The notes under the pieces are model-generated. The model did not search any database. It had not been told where the DNA came from and saw nothing but the letters and a program-made list of their open reading frames with translations. DNA of 42,944 nucleotides from Gammaproteobacteria bacterium. Lineage in GTDB: Bacteria; Pseudomonadota; Gammaproteobacteria; Enterobacterales; Alteromonadaceae. How positions within the stretch are numbered: position 1 is the first letter of the stretch; every line of letters starts with the position of its first letter. A program made the translations under genes and the position numbers. Positions 1-7,887 of this stretch are shown here, piece by piece. Where the stretch lies: contig JAHKAA010000051.1 of the NCBI GenBank assembly GCA_018825965.1, positions 92,032 to 134,975 of the forward strand, given 5' to 3'.

Positions 1-433
1 GGCCCCCCCCGGCACCAAAGTAATCACTGGCATACCAGTAGCTGAGTTTGGTGTTGTCATAAGACACTTTGATGTACGCTTCAGGATAATCAAAAGCACT
101 GCTTTCGCTGCTGCCGTAATAAGTGTAATGCGCCACCCCAAGGTCTAAAGCCCAGTTGTTACCAAGATCTGTGTAATAACCCGCATAAAAATCGACTTCC
201 AGATCTGTGTTTTCGACAAAGCTGACATTAGAGCCCCAGGTGCCGGCATACCAGCCTGAATCAGATACCCAGTCCAGGCTGGGTTGCAAGGCAGGATCAT
301 CTTCGGTCAGGGTAATACCGTTAAATAAATAGTTGGAGGTAAGAGTGACTGTAGAGCTTAAATTCGCTAAAGCTGCAGGGCTTAGCACCAGCATAAACAA
401 AGCGGGAACACTGATTTTTTTTGAGATCCGCAT
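1..433 (-). CDS. TorF family putative porin, N-terminal part (gene runs off window)
   Basis: The reverse strand is open from an ATG at 433 to the window edge (144 codons). The product starts with a signal peptide (basic MRISKK, hydrophobic core, Ala-Leu-Ala cleavage region near residue 23). It continues with alternating aromatic beta-strand sequence (LTSNYLFNGITLT, WYAGTWGSNV, LDLGVAHYTYYG), which is typical of the TIGR02001/TorF family of outer-membrane proteins of unknown substrate. Members are usually about 220-250 residues, so roughly the C-terminal third is missing. It is transcribed away from ppnP. A run of eight C at the window start falls inside the reading frame and encodes glycines; a sequencing error there cannot be excluded. 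The family call comes from pattern recognition only. Confidence 0.75.
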   Translation of the reverse strand, partial: MRISKKISVPALFMLVLSPAALANLSSTVTLTSNYLFNGITLTEDDPALQPSLDWVSDSGWYAGTWGSNVSFVENTDLEVDFYAGYYTDLGNNWALDLGVAHYTYYGSSESSAFDYPEAYIKVSYDNTKLSYWYASDYFGAGGG

Positions 434-646
434 AAAAACTCCACTGCTGATTAAGAATTAAATTCAATCACTTAGATTAAATTCATGGTTTTAGCTTTTA
501 AGGTATAGCAAGGCTTTGTAAAAAAAGCCCGAGTCCTGTTCAACTTCCCTAATTAGGATATAGACATCTAAACACCCAGAAATCTCTTTATTTCAATACT
601 GAAATCGGGTTAACTGGTCCTTTCATTGTTCAGGAGCATAAATCAG

Positions 647-928
647 ATGTTTAAAGTAAATAGTTATTTTGACGGCAAGGTGACATCCATCGCGTTTCAG
701 GGTGAAACATTGCCAGCCACTGTAGGCGTGATGGCGCCAGGTGACTACGAATTTGGTACCAGTCAGCATGAAGTTTTAACTGTGATTAGCGGCGCTTTAA
801 CCGTATTATTGCCAGGCCAGACAGAATGGCAAAGCTTCGGAAGCGGAGCTGTATTTGAAGTACCGGCCCAGGCTAAGTTTCAATTAAAAGTAGAAACTGA
901 CACAGCTTATCTTTGCACTTATCAATAA
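647..928 (+). CDS. ppnP: Pyrimidine/purine nucleoside phosphorylase PpnP
   Basis: Small single-cupin protein of 93 residues, the normal length for PpnP (formerly DUF1255/YaiE). The family splits purine and pyrimidine nucleosides with phosphate into base and ribose-1-phosphate in the cytoplasm. The start MFKVNSYFDGKV, the central TVISGALTVLLPG strand and the ending AYLCTYQ match the E. coli protein closely from memory. An in-frame ATG exists at 626, but the AGGAG at 632-636 sits about 10 bases before the ATG at 647, which is also where the family begins, so 647 is chosen. The next gene begins 38 bases downstream on the same strand, so co-transcription is possible but no functional link is evident. 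Confidence 0.93.
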   Translation: MFKVNSYFDGKVTSIAFQGETLPATVGVMAPGDYEFGTSQHEVLTVISGALTVLLPGQTEWQSFGSGAVFEVPAQAKFQLKVETDTAYLCTYQ

Positions 929-966
929 GGTGTGTATCCGACACGCCTTTTCAGGAAAACTGATTT

Positions 967-2778
967 ATGCGTGGTATGGGAACAGCAGCCAAAAGAGCAG
1001 ATGCGTCTAAACAAACTGAAGCTCTTAATCTAAAGCAAACAGTACAGTATATGTGGCCCTATATCTGGGCCTTTAAAAGCCGGGTGTTGTTGGCTGTGGC
1101 TGCGCTGCTGGCTGCTAAAGCTGCCACTTTGTATTTGCCTTATGCACTCAAACTTATCATCGACGATTTAGATCCCAGCTTAAACTCAGTACTCACTTTG
1201 CCACTAGCGTTTCTTTTCTTTTACGGTTTCTTACGTTTTGGCGCAGTTTTTTTTGGTGAAGTGCGGGATGCCTTATTCAGCCGGGTCACTGAACATGCGA
1301 TGCGTAAAGTGGGGCTTAGAGTATTTAATCATCTGCACCAATTAGAACTGAGCTTTCATTTAGACCGCCAAACCGGTGGCATAAGCCGCGATATAGAAAG
1401 AGGCACCAACGGCATCAGTTTTCTGATGCGGTTTTTAATGTTTAATATAGTGCCCACCCTGCTGGAAATACTGCTGGTCGCAGTGATTTTTGCGCTGCTG
1501 TTTTCGTACTGGTACGCCGTTTTAACTTTTGTTGCTGTCGCTTTGTATGTGGCCTTTACTTTTTATGTGACAGAGTGGCGCAACAAATATATCCGCGAAG
1601 CCAATCAGGCCGACTCTGCCACCAATAGCAGAGCAGTCGACAGCCTGCTGAACTATGAAACCGTCAAATACTTCAATAACGAAGCCTATGAAGAACGTAC
1701 TTACGATCAGTTTTTAGCCAACTGGGAACAAGCCAAACTAAAAAACCGTATGTCACTGTTAGCCCTGAACTCAGGTCAGGCGCTGATTATTGCCGTCGCT
1801 ATTACCCTGATGATGTGGATGGCAGCACAGGGCGTATTGGATAAAGAGCTGACGCTTGGCGATCTGGCGATGGTGAATGCCTATATGCTGCAGCTGTTTA
1901 TTCCTTTGAATTTTTTAGGTTTTGTTTATCGTGAAATCCGCCGATCCTTAACCGATCTGGAAAACATGCTGGGGCTGTTGAAAAAAGAAGCGCAAATTAA
2001 AGACAAAACTGATGCACCAGAGCTGCAATTACAGCAAGGCCGTATTGAATTTAATCAGGTCCATTTTAGTTATCAGCCTGGCCGATCTATTCTGAACGGC
2101 TTAAGTTTTGTGGTTGAACCCGGCCAAAAGCTGGCTATTGTTGGGGCTTCTGGTGCAGGAAAAAGCACCATAGCCCGGCTTTTATACCGCTTTTACGATA
2201 TTCAGAACGGCAGCATTTGTATTGATGGTCAGGATATCCGTGACGTCACTCAAAGCTCGTTACGCCAAAGCATTGCGATAGTGCCGCAGGATACTGTGCT
2301 GTTTAATACCAGTATCAGAGAAAACATTCGCTACGGTAAACCTGATGCGAGCGAAGCCGAAGTGGACCAGGTGATCAAGCTGGCTCATCTGGACAGCTTT
2401 ATTCAGAGTTTGCCACAAGGCGATCAAACACTGGTCGGTGAGCGGGGTTTAAAAGTATCAGGCGGTGAAAAACAACGTATTGCCATAGCCAGGGTGCTGT
2501 TAAAAGGCTCACCTATTCTGATTTTTGATGAAGCCACCTCAGCGCTGGATTCTCACTCGGAAGCCGCTATCTTAAAAGCTTTACGTGAACTGGCAAAACA
2601 CCATACCTCTGTGGTTATAGCTCATCGTTTATCTACAGTGACTGATGCGGACAAGATTTTAGTACTGCAACAAGGCGAAGTGGCCGAAGCTGGTACTCAC
2701 CAGCAATTGCTGGCACAACAAGGGCTCTATGCACAGTTATGGGCCAGGCAACAAGAGGCAAAACCCAAAACGGAGTAA
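967..2778 (+). CDS. ABC transporter, fused permease/ATPase, Atm1/HMT family
   Basis: Protein of 603 residues with an N-terminal six-helix exporter domain (about residues 35-320) and a C-terminal nucleotide-binding domain. Walker A GASGAGKST is near residue 393, the signature SGGEKQR follows, and Walker B ILIFDEATSALD is near 517, with the switch histidine in VVIAHRLST. The motif LLNYETVKYFNNE in the membrane domain marks the Atm1/ABCB7/HMT1 group, whose mitochondrial and bacterial members export glutathione-linked or sulfur-containing compounds and help with heavy-metal tolerance. It should work as an inner-membrane homodimer. The ATG at 967 follows an AGGA at 953-956; another ATG three codons later is possible. 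The exact substrate cannot be read from the sequence. Confidence 0.88.
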   Translation: MRGMGTAAKRADASKQTEALNLKQTVQYMWPYIWAFKSRVLLAVAALLAAKAATLYLPYALKLIIDDLDPSLNSVLTLPLAFLFFYGFLRFGAVFFGEVRDALFSRVTEHAMRKVGLRVFNHLHQLELSFHLDRQTGGISRDIERGTNGISFLMRFLMFNIVPTLLEILLVAVIFALLFSYWYAVLTFVAVALYVAFTFYVTEWRNKYIREANQADSATNSRAVDSLLNYETVKYFNNEAYEERTYDQFLANWEQAKLKNRMSLLALNSGQALIIAVAITLMMWMAAQGVLDKELTLGDLAMVNAYMLQLFIPLNFLGFVYREIRRSLTDLENMLGLLKKEAQIKDKTDAPELQLQQGRIEFNQVHFSYQPGRSILNGLSFVVEPGQKLAIVGASGAGKSTIARLLYRFYDIQNGSICIDGQDIRDVTQSSLRQSIAIVPQDTVLFNTSIRENIRYGKPDASEAEVDQVIKLAHLDSFIQSLPQGDQTLVGERGLKVSGGEKQRIAIARVLLKGSPILIFDEATSALDSHSEAAILKALRELAKHHTSVVIAHRLSTVTDADKILVLQQGEVAEAGTHQQLLAQQGLYAQLWARQQEAKPKTE

Positions 2779-2822
2779 AGCCTGGTCAAGCTACAATGAA
2801 GATAGGTTAAGCAGAATAAATG

Positions 2823-2847
2823 CCGGGTTAAGAGCTGAACCCGGTTT
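2823..2847 (+). terminator. Possible weak terminator after the ABC exporter gene
   Basis: CCGGGTT (2823-2829) pairs with AACCCGG (2838-2844) around an eight-base loop, followed by only three T. It lies 45 bases after the exporter stop codon. The short T run makes it a weak candidate. Confidence 0.4.
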
Positions 2848-2955
2848 CATAAGCCAATGACTCATCACCAGGGCTTTAATCCGGCATCGCCCTTCCTTGT
2901 TATTTGTTTTTCCTTTAAATTAGCGCCCAGTTGAAATAATCAGATGGAGTACAGC

Positions 2956-4026
2956 ATGACCTGGTTTTTGTTGGTGGTCGGCCTGGTGTTATTGGTCGTT
3001 GGCGCAGATTTGCTGGTAAAAGGAGCTGCACGTTTGGCTGGCTCTTTTGGCATTCCTGCTTTAGTCATTGGTTTAACAGTAGTTGCTTTTGGTACCAGTG
3101 CGCCTGAACTGGCTGTTAGCGTTAAAGCAGCCTATTCAGGACAAGCTGAACTGGCTATAGCCAATGCTGTGGGCAGTAATATCTTTAATGTGCTGTTTAT
3201 TCTAGGCGCAGCCGCCATGATTTCGCCTTTAGTGATTTCGCGTCAACTGATCCGTCAGGACGTGCCTATTATGGTATTTGTTTCTGTGCTGGCGATGTGG
3301 ATGACCTTTGATGGTGCTATTACACGTTTTGAAGCTGCTATTCTGGCTGTGGGTTTAGTCAGCTACACCTGGTTTTTGTTCCGTCAGGGCAAAGCTCAGG
3401 GAGTGGACACAGCAGACGAAGAAGTAGAAGAAATGCTCAAAGCTAAAGTTCCGGCCTGGCAAAACCTGTTGTTATTGTTAGGTGGCTTAGTGTTGCTGGT
3501 TTTAGGTTCACGTTTTTTAGTCGACAGCGCCGTGGAAATTGCACGCGCTTTAGGGGTCAATGAAGCCGTTATTGGCCTGACTATTATTGCAGCGGGTACT
3601 TCCCTGCCCGAAGTGGTGACTTCTGTGGTTGCCACTTTAAGAGGCGAACGTGATATAGCAGTAGGCAATGTGGTGGGCAGTAATATTTTTAATATTCTTT
3701 GTGTACTAGGAATTGCAGGCGTGGTCTCTCCTATCCCGCTGCTGGCAGGCGAACAAATGGCCATGGTCGATATTCCGGTGATGGTGGCCGTGGCCTTGTT
3801 GTGTTTACCCCTGTTTTTTATCGGCTCATCGCTGAACCGTATCGAAGGTTTGTTATTTATGTTGCTGTATATCGCCTACACCTGGTATCTGGTGGCTGTG
3901 GCATTAAAAGAAGCGTATCTGCCAGACTTACAACAAGGCATTTTGTATGGACTGCTGCCAGTGGTGGTGTTTTATGTGGTCGCTTCTTTTATTCATGACA
4001 GGATAAAAAACAGAGCAGCACATTAG
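2956..4026 (+). CDS. Calcium/sodium antiporter, CaCA family (YrbG-like)
   Basis: Polytopic inner-membrane protein of 356 residues made of two homologous halves, each with the alpha-repeat signature of cation/Ca2+ exchangers: GTSAPELAVS with GSNIFNVLFILG in the first half, and GTSLPEVVTSV with VGSNIFNILCVLG in the second. The acidic residue in each GTS-PE motif is the expected ion ligand. An acidic stretch (TADEEVEEM) lies in the central cytoplasmic loop. The family exchanges Na+ (or H+) for Ca2+. The open frame starts at 2944, but GGAG at 2946-2949 lies six bases before the ATG at 2956, so the shorter form beginning MTWFLLVVG is preferred. A strong terminator follows at 4061. Confidence 0.9.
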   Translation: MTWFLLVVGLVLLVVGADLLVKGAARLAGSFGIPALVIGLTVVAFGTSAPELAVSVKAAYSGQAELAIANAVGSNIFNVLFILGAAAMISPLVISRQLIRQDVPIMVFVSVLAMWMTFDGAITRFEAAILAVGLVSYTWFLFRQGKAQGVDTADEEVEEMLKAKVPAWQNLLLLLGGLVLLVLGSRFLVDSAVEIARALGVNEAVIGLTIIAAGTSLPEVVTSVVATLRGERDIAVGNVVGSNIFNILCVLGIAGVVSPIPLLAGEQMAMVDIPVMVAVALLCLPLFFIGSSLNRIEGLLFMLLYIAYTWYLVAVALKEAYLPDLQQGILYGLLPVVVFYVVASFIHDRIKNRAAH

Positions 4027-4060
4027 TTTGATCTGCTATCGCAAAGAAAAAGATCAGTCT

Positions 4061-4090
4061 GACGCCACCTTTTAGGTGGCGTCCTGTTTT
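4061..4090 (+). terminator. Rho-independent terminator after the antiporter gene
   Basis: GACGCCACCT (4061-4070) pairs perfectly with AGGTGGCGTC (4074-4083) around a TTT loop, followed by CTGTTTT. It separates the antiporter gene from the convergent small gene whose stop codon is at 4095. It may stop transcription from both sides, though the reverse-strand T run lies about ten bases from the stem. Confidence 0.85.
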
Positions 4091-4094
4091 AATA

Positions 4095-4295
4095 TCAGTC
4101 TTTTTGGCTTGTATTGCGTAAAGCTAAAGGGTCTGTACCAAGGCCAAAACCCAGCAGAGGCAGTAGCTCCGGTATTTCATCTTCCGGTATGCCCACTTTG
4201 TGAAAATGCTTTACCACATACTGCAAATCATGGCCTTGCTCTTTGAATTGTTGTGCAGTTTTTAAATGCACAGTACGCATAAAGTTGGATGTCAT
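4095..4295 (-). CDS. Small protein of unknown function (66 residues)
   Basis: I do not recognise this gene. The product is a 66-residue soluble protein without signal peptide, cysteine or membrane segment. The N-terminal half looks helical and basic/aromatic (FMRTVHLKTAQQFKEQG, YVVKHFHKVG). The middle is acidic (IPEDEIPELLPLL), and a short Gly/Pro-rich tail ends in TSQKD. A longer frame would start with GTG at 4304, but AGGGAG lies eight bases before the ATG at 4295, which supports the shorter form. The well-placed ribosome binding site and the terminator just beyond its stop codon favour a real gene. A perfect palindrome lies about 64-80 bases upstream (see 4359-4375). No neighbour suggests a role. 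Confidence 0.6.
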   Translation of the reverse strand: MTSNFMRTVHLKTAQQFKEQGHDLQYVVKHFHKVGIPEDEIPELLPLLGFGLGTDPLALRNTSQKD

Positions 4296-4358
4296 GGCAG
4301 TCACTCCCTGAAGAAAAAGCGACTGTCATAGTGGTGAAATATCCGCCAGCAGGCAAGC

Positions 4359-4375
4359 AATTTTCGACGAAAATT
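4359..4375. promoter_or_regulatory. Palindrome upstream of the 66-residue gene
   Basis: AATTTTCG-A-CGAAAATT is a perfect 8+8 palindrome with a one-base centre. It lies in the otherwise featureless 4296-4520 gap, about 64-80 bases before the start of the small gene. A second, looser one (CTTTGA, six bases, TCAAAG) is at 4404-4421. Operator function is a guess. Confidence 0.3.
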
Positions 4376-4520
4376 TGCTCAATTTTTCGAATAAAGCCTA
4401 AGCCTTTGATCCCGTTCAAAGATTATCCGGAAAGCTTAAATTTTTGCTTCAGTTGTTTCGTCTCCAAAGCCAGAGCTTTGCCTATGCTGCAGTAGCACAC
4501 TGTAATGAATAGGGTTTCAG

Positions 4521-5315
4521 TCATGCAGGAGCCCGTTGTAGCAAATGCTGCTCTTCAGGTCTTAAGGTCAGCACAGAAAAACCTGTTTCTGTGACCGCTA
4601 TTGTATGTTCCCACTGTGCAGATAATTTTTTATCTTTGGTGACCACTGTCCAGCCATCGGATTTTTGTTTAACACGCCTGTCACCCTGATTGATCATCGG
4701 CTCTATGGTAAACACCATACCGGGTTTTAATGTCAGCCCTGTGCCTGCCTTACCATAATGCAGAATTTGTGGTTCTTCGTGCATTTCACGGCCTATGCCA
4801 TGACCACAGTATTCCCGCACCACAGAATAGCCAAAACCTTCAGCATATTGCTGTACAGCAGCAGCTATATCTCCCAAACGGGCGCCGGGTTTCACCTGAT
4901 AAATGCCCTGCCACAGTGCCTGATAGGTCACGTCCACCAGTTTCTGCGCTAAAGGACTCACCTTGCCAATACAATACATTTTGCTGGAATCGGCAATAAA
5001 GCCATCTTTTTCCAGCGTTATGTCCAGATTGACAATATCGCCCTCTTTGAGAATGTCCGTCAGTTTAGGCATGCCATGACAAACCACCTCGTTGATCGAG
5101 CTGTTCAGTACATACTGATAATCATACTGGCCTTTACTGGCTGGCCTTGCCCCTAAAGGACCACGGATAAAAGCTTCGACTGCATCATTAATTTGCATAG
5201 TGCTGAGACCTGGTTTGACCAGCTCATCGAGCATCAGAAAGACCTGTGCCAACAGCTGCCCGGCTTTGTGTTGTATATCCAGTTCAGCCTGGGTTTTCAG
5301 ATGGATCGAGTTCAT
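4521..5315 (-). CDS. map: Type I methionine aminopeptidase
   Basis: Protein of 264 residues, the same size as E. coli Map, which removes the initiator methionine from nascent proteins. All expected metal ligands and the substrate-binding histidine are present, each shifted by one from E. coli numbering: His80 (CHGMP), Asp98 (NLDIT), Asp109 (ADSSKMY), His172 (GHGIG), Glu205 (TIEPM) and Glu236 (WEHTIAVT). So it should be active. It does not sit beside rpsB, the usual site of the housekeeping map, so it may be a second copy. Its start overlaps the 3' end of the ParD-like gene by 32 bases, which implies translational coupling. The C-terminus (RPEEQHLLQRAPA) carries a few residues beyond the catalytic fold. 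Confidence 0.93.
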   Translation of the reverse strand: MNSIHLKTQAELDIQHKAGQLLAQVFLMLDELVKPGLSTMQINDAVEAFIRGPLGARPASKGQYDYQYVLNSSINEVVCHGMPKLTDILKEGDIVNLDITLEKDGFIADSSKMYCIGKVSPLAQKLVDVTYQALWQGIYQVKPGARLGDIAAAVQQYAEGFGYSVVREYCGHGIGREMHEEPQILHYGKAGTGLTLKPGMVFTIEPMINQGDRRVKQKSDGWTVVTKDKKLSAQWEHTIAVTETGFSVLTLRPEEQHLLQRAPA

Positions 5316-5514
5316 TTAATAAGTCCTGCAAAGTAGAAGATTTATTTTTCAGTAATTTACGGCACAACTGCTGATAACTCAGCTGTGGGTGTAATTCAGC
5401 AAGCATGCCCACTCTGATCCAGAATTCAGCCTGTGCATTGATAGAGCGGGCCATCACTCTGCTGGCTTCGCGCAGGTCTTCATGCAGATCGTCCGATATT
5501 TTCACTATGCCCAT
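5284..5514 (-). CDS. ParD-like antitoxin-family protein
   Basis: Short protein (76 residues from the ATG at 5514, 81 from the ATG at 5529) resembling the ParD_like family (PF11903), named for its relation to ribbon-helix-helix antitoxins. MGIVKISDDLHEDL gives the expected N-terminal beta strand and first helix. The following MARSINAQAEFWIRVGMLAE segment is the family's most conserved part. A helical, charged tail could contact a partner. Neither start has a convincing Shine-Dalgarno sequence; 5514 matches where I expect family members to begin. The downstream partner is not a ParE toxin but methionine aminopeptidase, with a 32-base overlap. A palindrome just upstream (5540-5554) suits autoregulation. 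Family assignment is from memory of the pattern. Confidence 0.75.
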   Translation of the reverse strand: MGIVKISDDLHEDLREASRVMARSINAQAEFWIRVGMLAELHPQLSYQQLCRKLLKNKSSTLQDLLNELDPSENPG

Positions 5515-5539
5515 AGATACATACTTCATATACGATTTA

Positions 5540-5554
5540 TATACACATTGTATA
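5540..5554. promoter_or_regulatory. Palindromic operator candidate for the parD-like/map operon
   Basis: TATACA-CAT-TGTATA is a perfect 6+6 palindrome eleven bases upstream of the first possible ATG of the ParD-like gene. It sits in an AT-rich stretch that also offers TATAAA and TTGTTT elements on the reverse strand. Ribbon-helix-helix antitoxins normally bind such sites over their own promoter, so autorepression is the simplest reading. No binding evidence exists here. Confidence 0.5.
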
Positions 5555-5691
5555 AAAACAATCTGCTCTGTGCACTTAAAAAAAGCTGAAAAACTGGTTA
5601 TGGTATGACACAGAACAATAAAGCCTCTGTAACAGTGGGTTATAGTTCAGCATCAGCAATTGGGTTTGGAACTTAGACTGAGAGTCAGGAC

Positions 5692-6906
5692 ATGAGCTTA
5701 TTTAACGATATTTACAGTGCGGTCGAACGGCAGTTTTTTTACAGCCTGACATTAAAAATTGTGGGCAATATTGGCTTTTTAACGCTGATTTTCTGGCTGG
5801 CGATGTTTGCTGCTTATCCGGATCAAGGTAGTGCCGGCCAAAGCTGGTGGTGGATACTTATCCTCGGCACCGGGGCTTTTATCTTTACCATAGGTTATCT
5901 GATGCACTTAATAGTGCGGCCAGTCAAAGCTCTGGTGCATGCATTGCAACAAGCGAATCAGGCCGGCAGCGATTTAAAAACCCGTTTACCTGCTTTTACT
6001 TTTGACGAATTCCGCACTTTATCTGAGCAGTACAATTTATTTGTTGATCAATTATCCGGCATGCTGCGGGACATTCATCAGCAAGCGTCCAGTAACTTTC
6101 ATGTCAACCAGCAAGTGGCAGAAGCAGTGCACAGCACCAGACAGCAATTGCAGGGTGCAGAACAAAGCAGCCAGCAGATCCGCTCTCAAAGTGATCAGTC
6201 TTTGCAACGTTTATCTGAAATAGTGCAAAGCAACGATCAGGTGATAGAAGTGGCCAGCAGCACTGTACACAACGCCAAAACGGCCAGCACTCAATTAAAC
6301 CAGCTGACCAGCCAACTGCATAAAATTGAGCAGCTGTTGGCCAATTTTGGCGGCACAGTCACAGGTTTGCAGAAAAACGCTGAAAACGTGCGGCAAATTT
6401 TATTAATGGTGGAAAACTTCTCCGATCAAACTAACCTGCTGGCACTGAATGCGGCTATTGAAGCAGCAAGGGCCGGTGAAGCTGGCCGTGGTTTTGCGGT
6501 AGTTGCAGATGAAGTTCGTACTTTGGCTGCCAAGGTAAACAGCGCCACAGGCCAGATCTCAGGTTTCCTGAACGAAATGGATGTATTGGTACGGGACACT
6601 AAAAATGAGTCGGAACAGTTGCAACAGCAAGCCGGCGAAGCTCAACAACAAATTCAGCAAACCAGCGGTGATTTCAGCCAGTTGGAGCAACAACTGAAAA
6701 ATGCCCAGCAACAGCTGAACCATATTCAGCAGCATGTGCAGCAACTGGCACACAGCTCAGAGCAAAATCACCATCACCTGACTGAAATTGAACAGGGTAC
6801 CAATCTGGCGTATCAGCAAATGGCCGCTATCGATCAGGCGACAGAACAGTTGTTGTCTGGTACTAAACGCACTCAGCAGCAGTTGCAGCCATTTTCTGCA
6901 GCTTAA
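5692..6906 (+). CDS. Methyl-accepting chemotaxis protein without a large sensor domain
   Basis: Protein of 404 residues. Two hydrophobic helices (about 22-43 and 52-75) are separated by only about ten residues, so there is essentially no periplasmic ligand-binding domain. A HAMP-like segment (VRPVKALVHALQQAN onward) and a long Gln-rich coiled coil follow. The conserved signalling tip is present (NFSDQTNLLALNAAIEAARAG, then FAVVADEVRTLAAK). It therefore probably signals through membrane or HAMP changes, or together with a partner, not by direct binding of an outside solute. A strong Shine-Dalgarno is lacking: AGGA lies only one base from the ATG. The 3' end overlaps the convergent nhaR gene by four bases. 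Confidence 0.88.
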   Translation: MSLFNDIYSAVERQFFYSLTLKIVGNIGFLTLIFWLAMFAAYPDQGSAGQSWWWILILGTGAFIFTIGYLMHLIVRPVKALVHALQQANQAGSDLKTRLPAFTFDEFRTLSEQYNLFVDQLSGMLRDIHQQASSNFHVNQQVAEAVHSTRQQLQGAEQSSQQIRSQSDQSLQRLSEIVQSNDQVIEVASSTVHNAKTASTQLNQLTSQLHKIEQLLANFGGTVTGLQKNAENVRQILLMVENFSDQTNLLALNAAIEAARAGEAGRGFAVVADEVRTLAAKVNSATGQISGFLNEMDVLVRDTKNESEQLQQQAGEAQQQIQQTSGDFSQLEQQLKNAQQQLNHIQQHVQQLAHSSEQNHHHLTEIEQGTNLAYQQMAAIDQATEQLLSGTKRTQQQLQPFSAA

Positions 6907-7814
6907 CGACTTGTTTTCTCACCACTCGTCTGGCCATCCTGTTGCAGCGCTTTGACCAGCTGCAACACGGCCGGGTGAGTGAGTTTACGTTCGGGTGATA
7001 TGGCATAAAAACGTTCTGTCACCCTGTGGATCACTCCAACCTTCAACAACCTGTAGTTAGTTAATAACTGAGCTTCCAGCAATAAAGGCGCGGCAAAAGC
7101 GCCAAGCCCCTGCTGAGCAAAAGCCTGTATTAAGGCACTGTCGTCAAATTCAGCCACTACATCAGGCTGCACCTCCACTTCATTAAACCAGCCCATTAAC
7201 TGCTGACGAATAATGGATTTTTTCCCCTGCAATAAAAAAGGCTGACCGTGCAAAGACTGAGGGAAATCTGAGCTTAGCTGCTCAGCTAAGGCCTCGCACG
7301 CATACACAGCCATAGGAGATTCAGTCACAAGATGACTGTAAGCTTTCACATGACTACCAGGCTGGATGGGCTGATCGGACAACACCATATCCAATTTATT
7401 AATAGCCAATTCGGATAAAAGCCCGGCCTGCTCGCCTTCACGGCAAATCAGCTTAATGGGCAACTGTAAAATAGGCTTAAGCATTTCATAAACAAAAGCT
7501 TTTGGCAGTACATCGGTAATACCTACACTGAAACTCTGCCAACTGCTGTGCTGACGGGTTAACACTGCTTTGAGTTCATCCCCTAACTGAAAAATATCAG
7601 CGGCATAACGCTGCACCACCACCCCCAGTTCAGTGGGGATCAGCCGTTTACCCTGACGGGAAAACAAAGCCGTCCCTATACCATGCTCAAAAGCACTGAT
7701 TTGGCCACTGATGGTTTGGGGAGTGATATGCAACAGCTCGCTGACTCTGGCAATACTGCCATGTTCAGCGACCAGATAAAAATAATAGAGTTGATTGTAA
7801 TTAACAGGAGTCAT
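6903..7814 (-). CDS. nhaR: LysR-family regulator, NhaR type
   Basis: Protein of 303 residues with an N-terminal winged helix-turn-helix (VNYNQLYYFYLVAEHGSIA then LLHITPQTISGQISAFE) and a LysR substrate-binding domain. The opening NYNQLYYFYLV and TPTELGVVVQRYA-like stretches resemble E. coli NhaR, which activates the Na+/H+ antiporter gene nhaA in response to Na+. No nhaA gene lies next to it here, so its targets are elsewhere or different. The open frame extends to a GTG at 7823; the ATG at 7814 is chosen although neither has a clear ribosome binding site. It is convergent with the preceding chemotaxis receptor gene. Specific NhaR function is moderately supported. Confidence 0.82.
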   Translation of the reverse strand: MTPVNYNQLYYFYLVAEHGSIARVSELLHITPQTISGQISAFEHGIGTALFSRQGKRLIPTELGVVVQRYAADIFQLGDELKAVLTRQHSSWQSFSVGITDVLPKAFVYEMLKPILQLPIKLICREGEQAGLLSELAINKLDMVLSDQPIQPGSHVKAYSHLVTESPMAVYACEALAEQLSSDFPQSLHGQPFLLQGKKSIIRQQLMGWFNEVEVQPDVVAEFDDSALIQAFAQQGLGAFAAPLLLEAQLLTNYRLLKVGVIHRVTERFYAISPERKLTHPAVLQLVKALQQDGQTSGEKTSR

Positions 7815-7887
7815 CTTAAACACAACTTTTAACGAAGATATCAGCAGTTATATTCGAATTTTACTGACAAAGTAAAGAGCGTATAAC

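Noticed and set aside
1..12. Run of C at the window start as a phase-variation tract
   Set aside because: Eight bases at the very edge of the window inside a glycine-coding stretch; an assembly or sequencing artefact is as likely, and the gene is incomplete.
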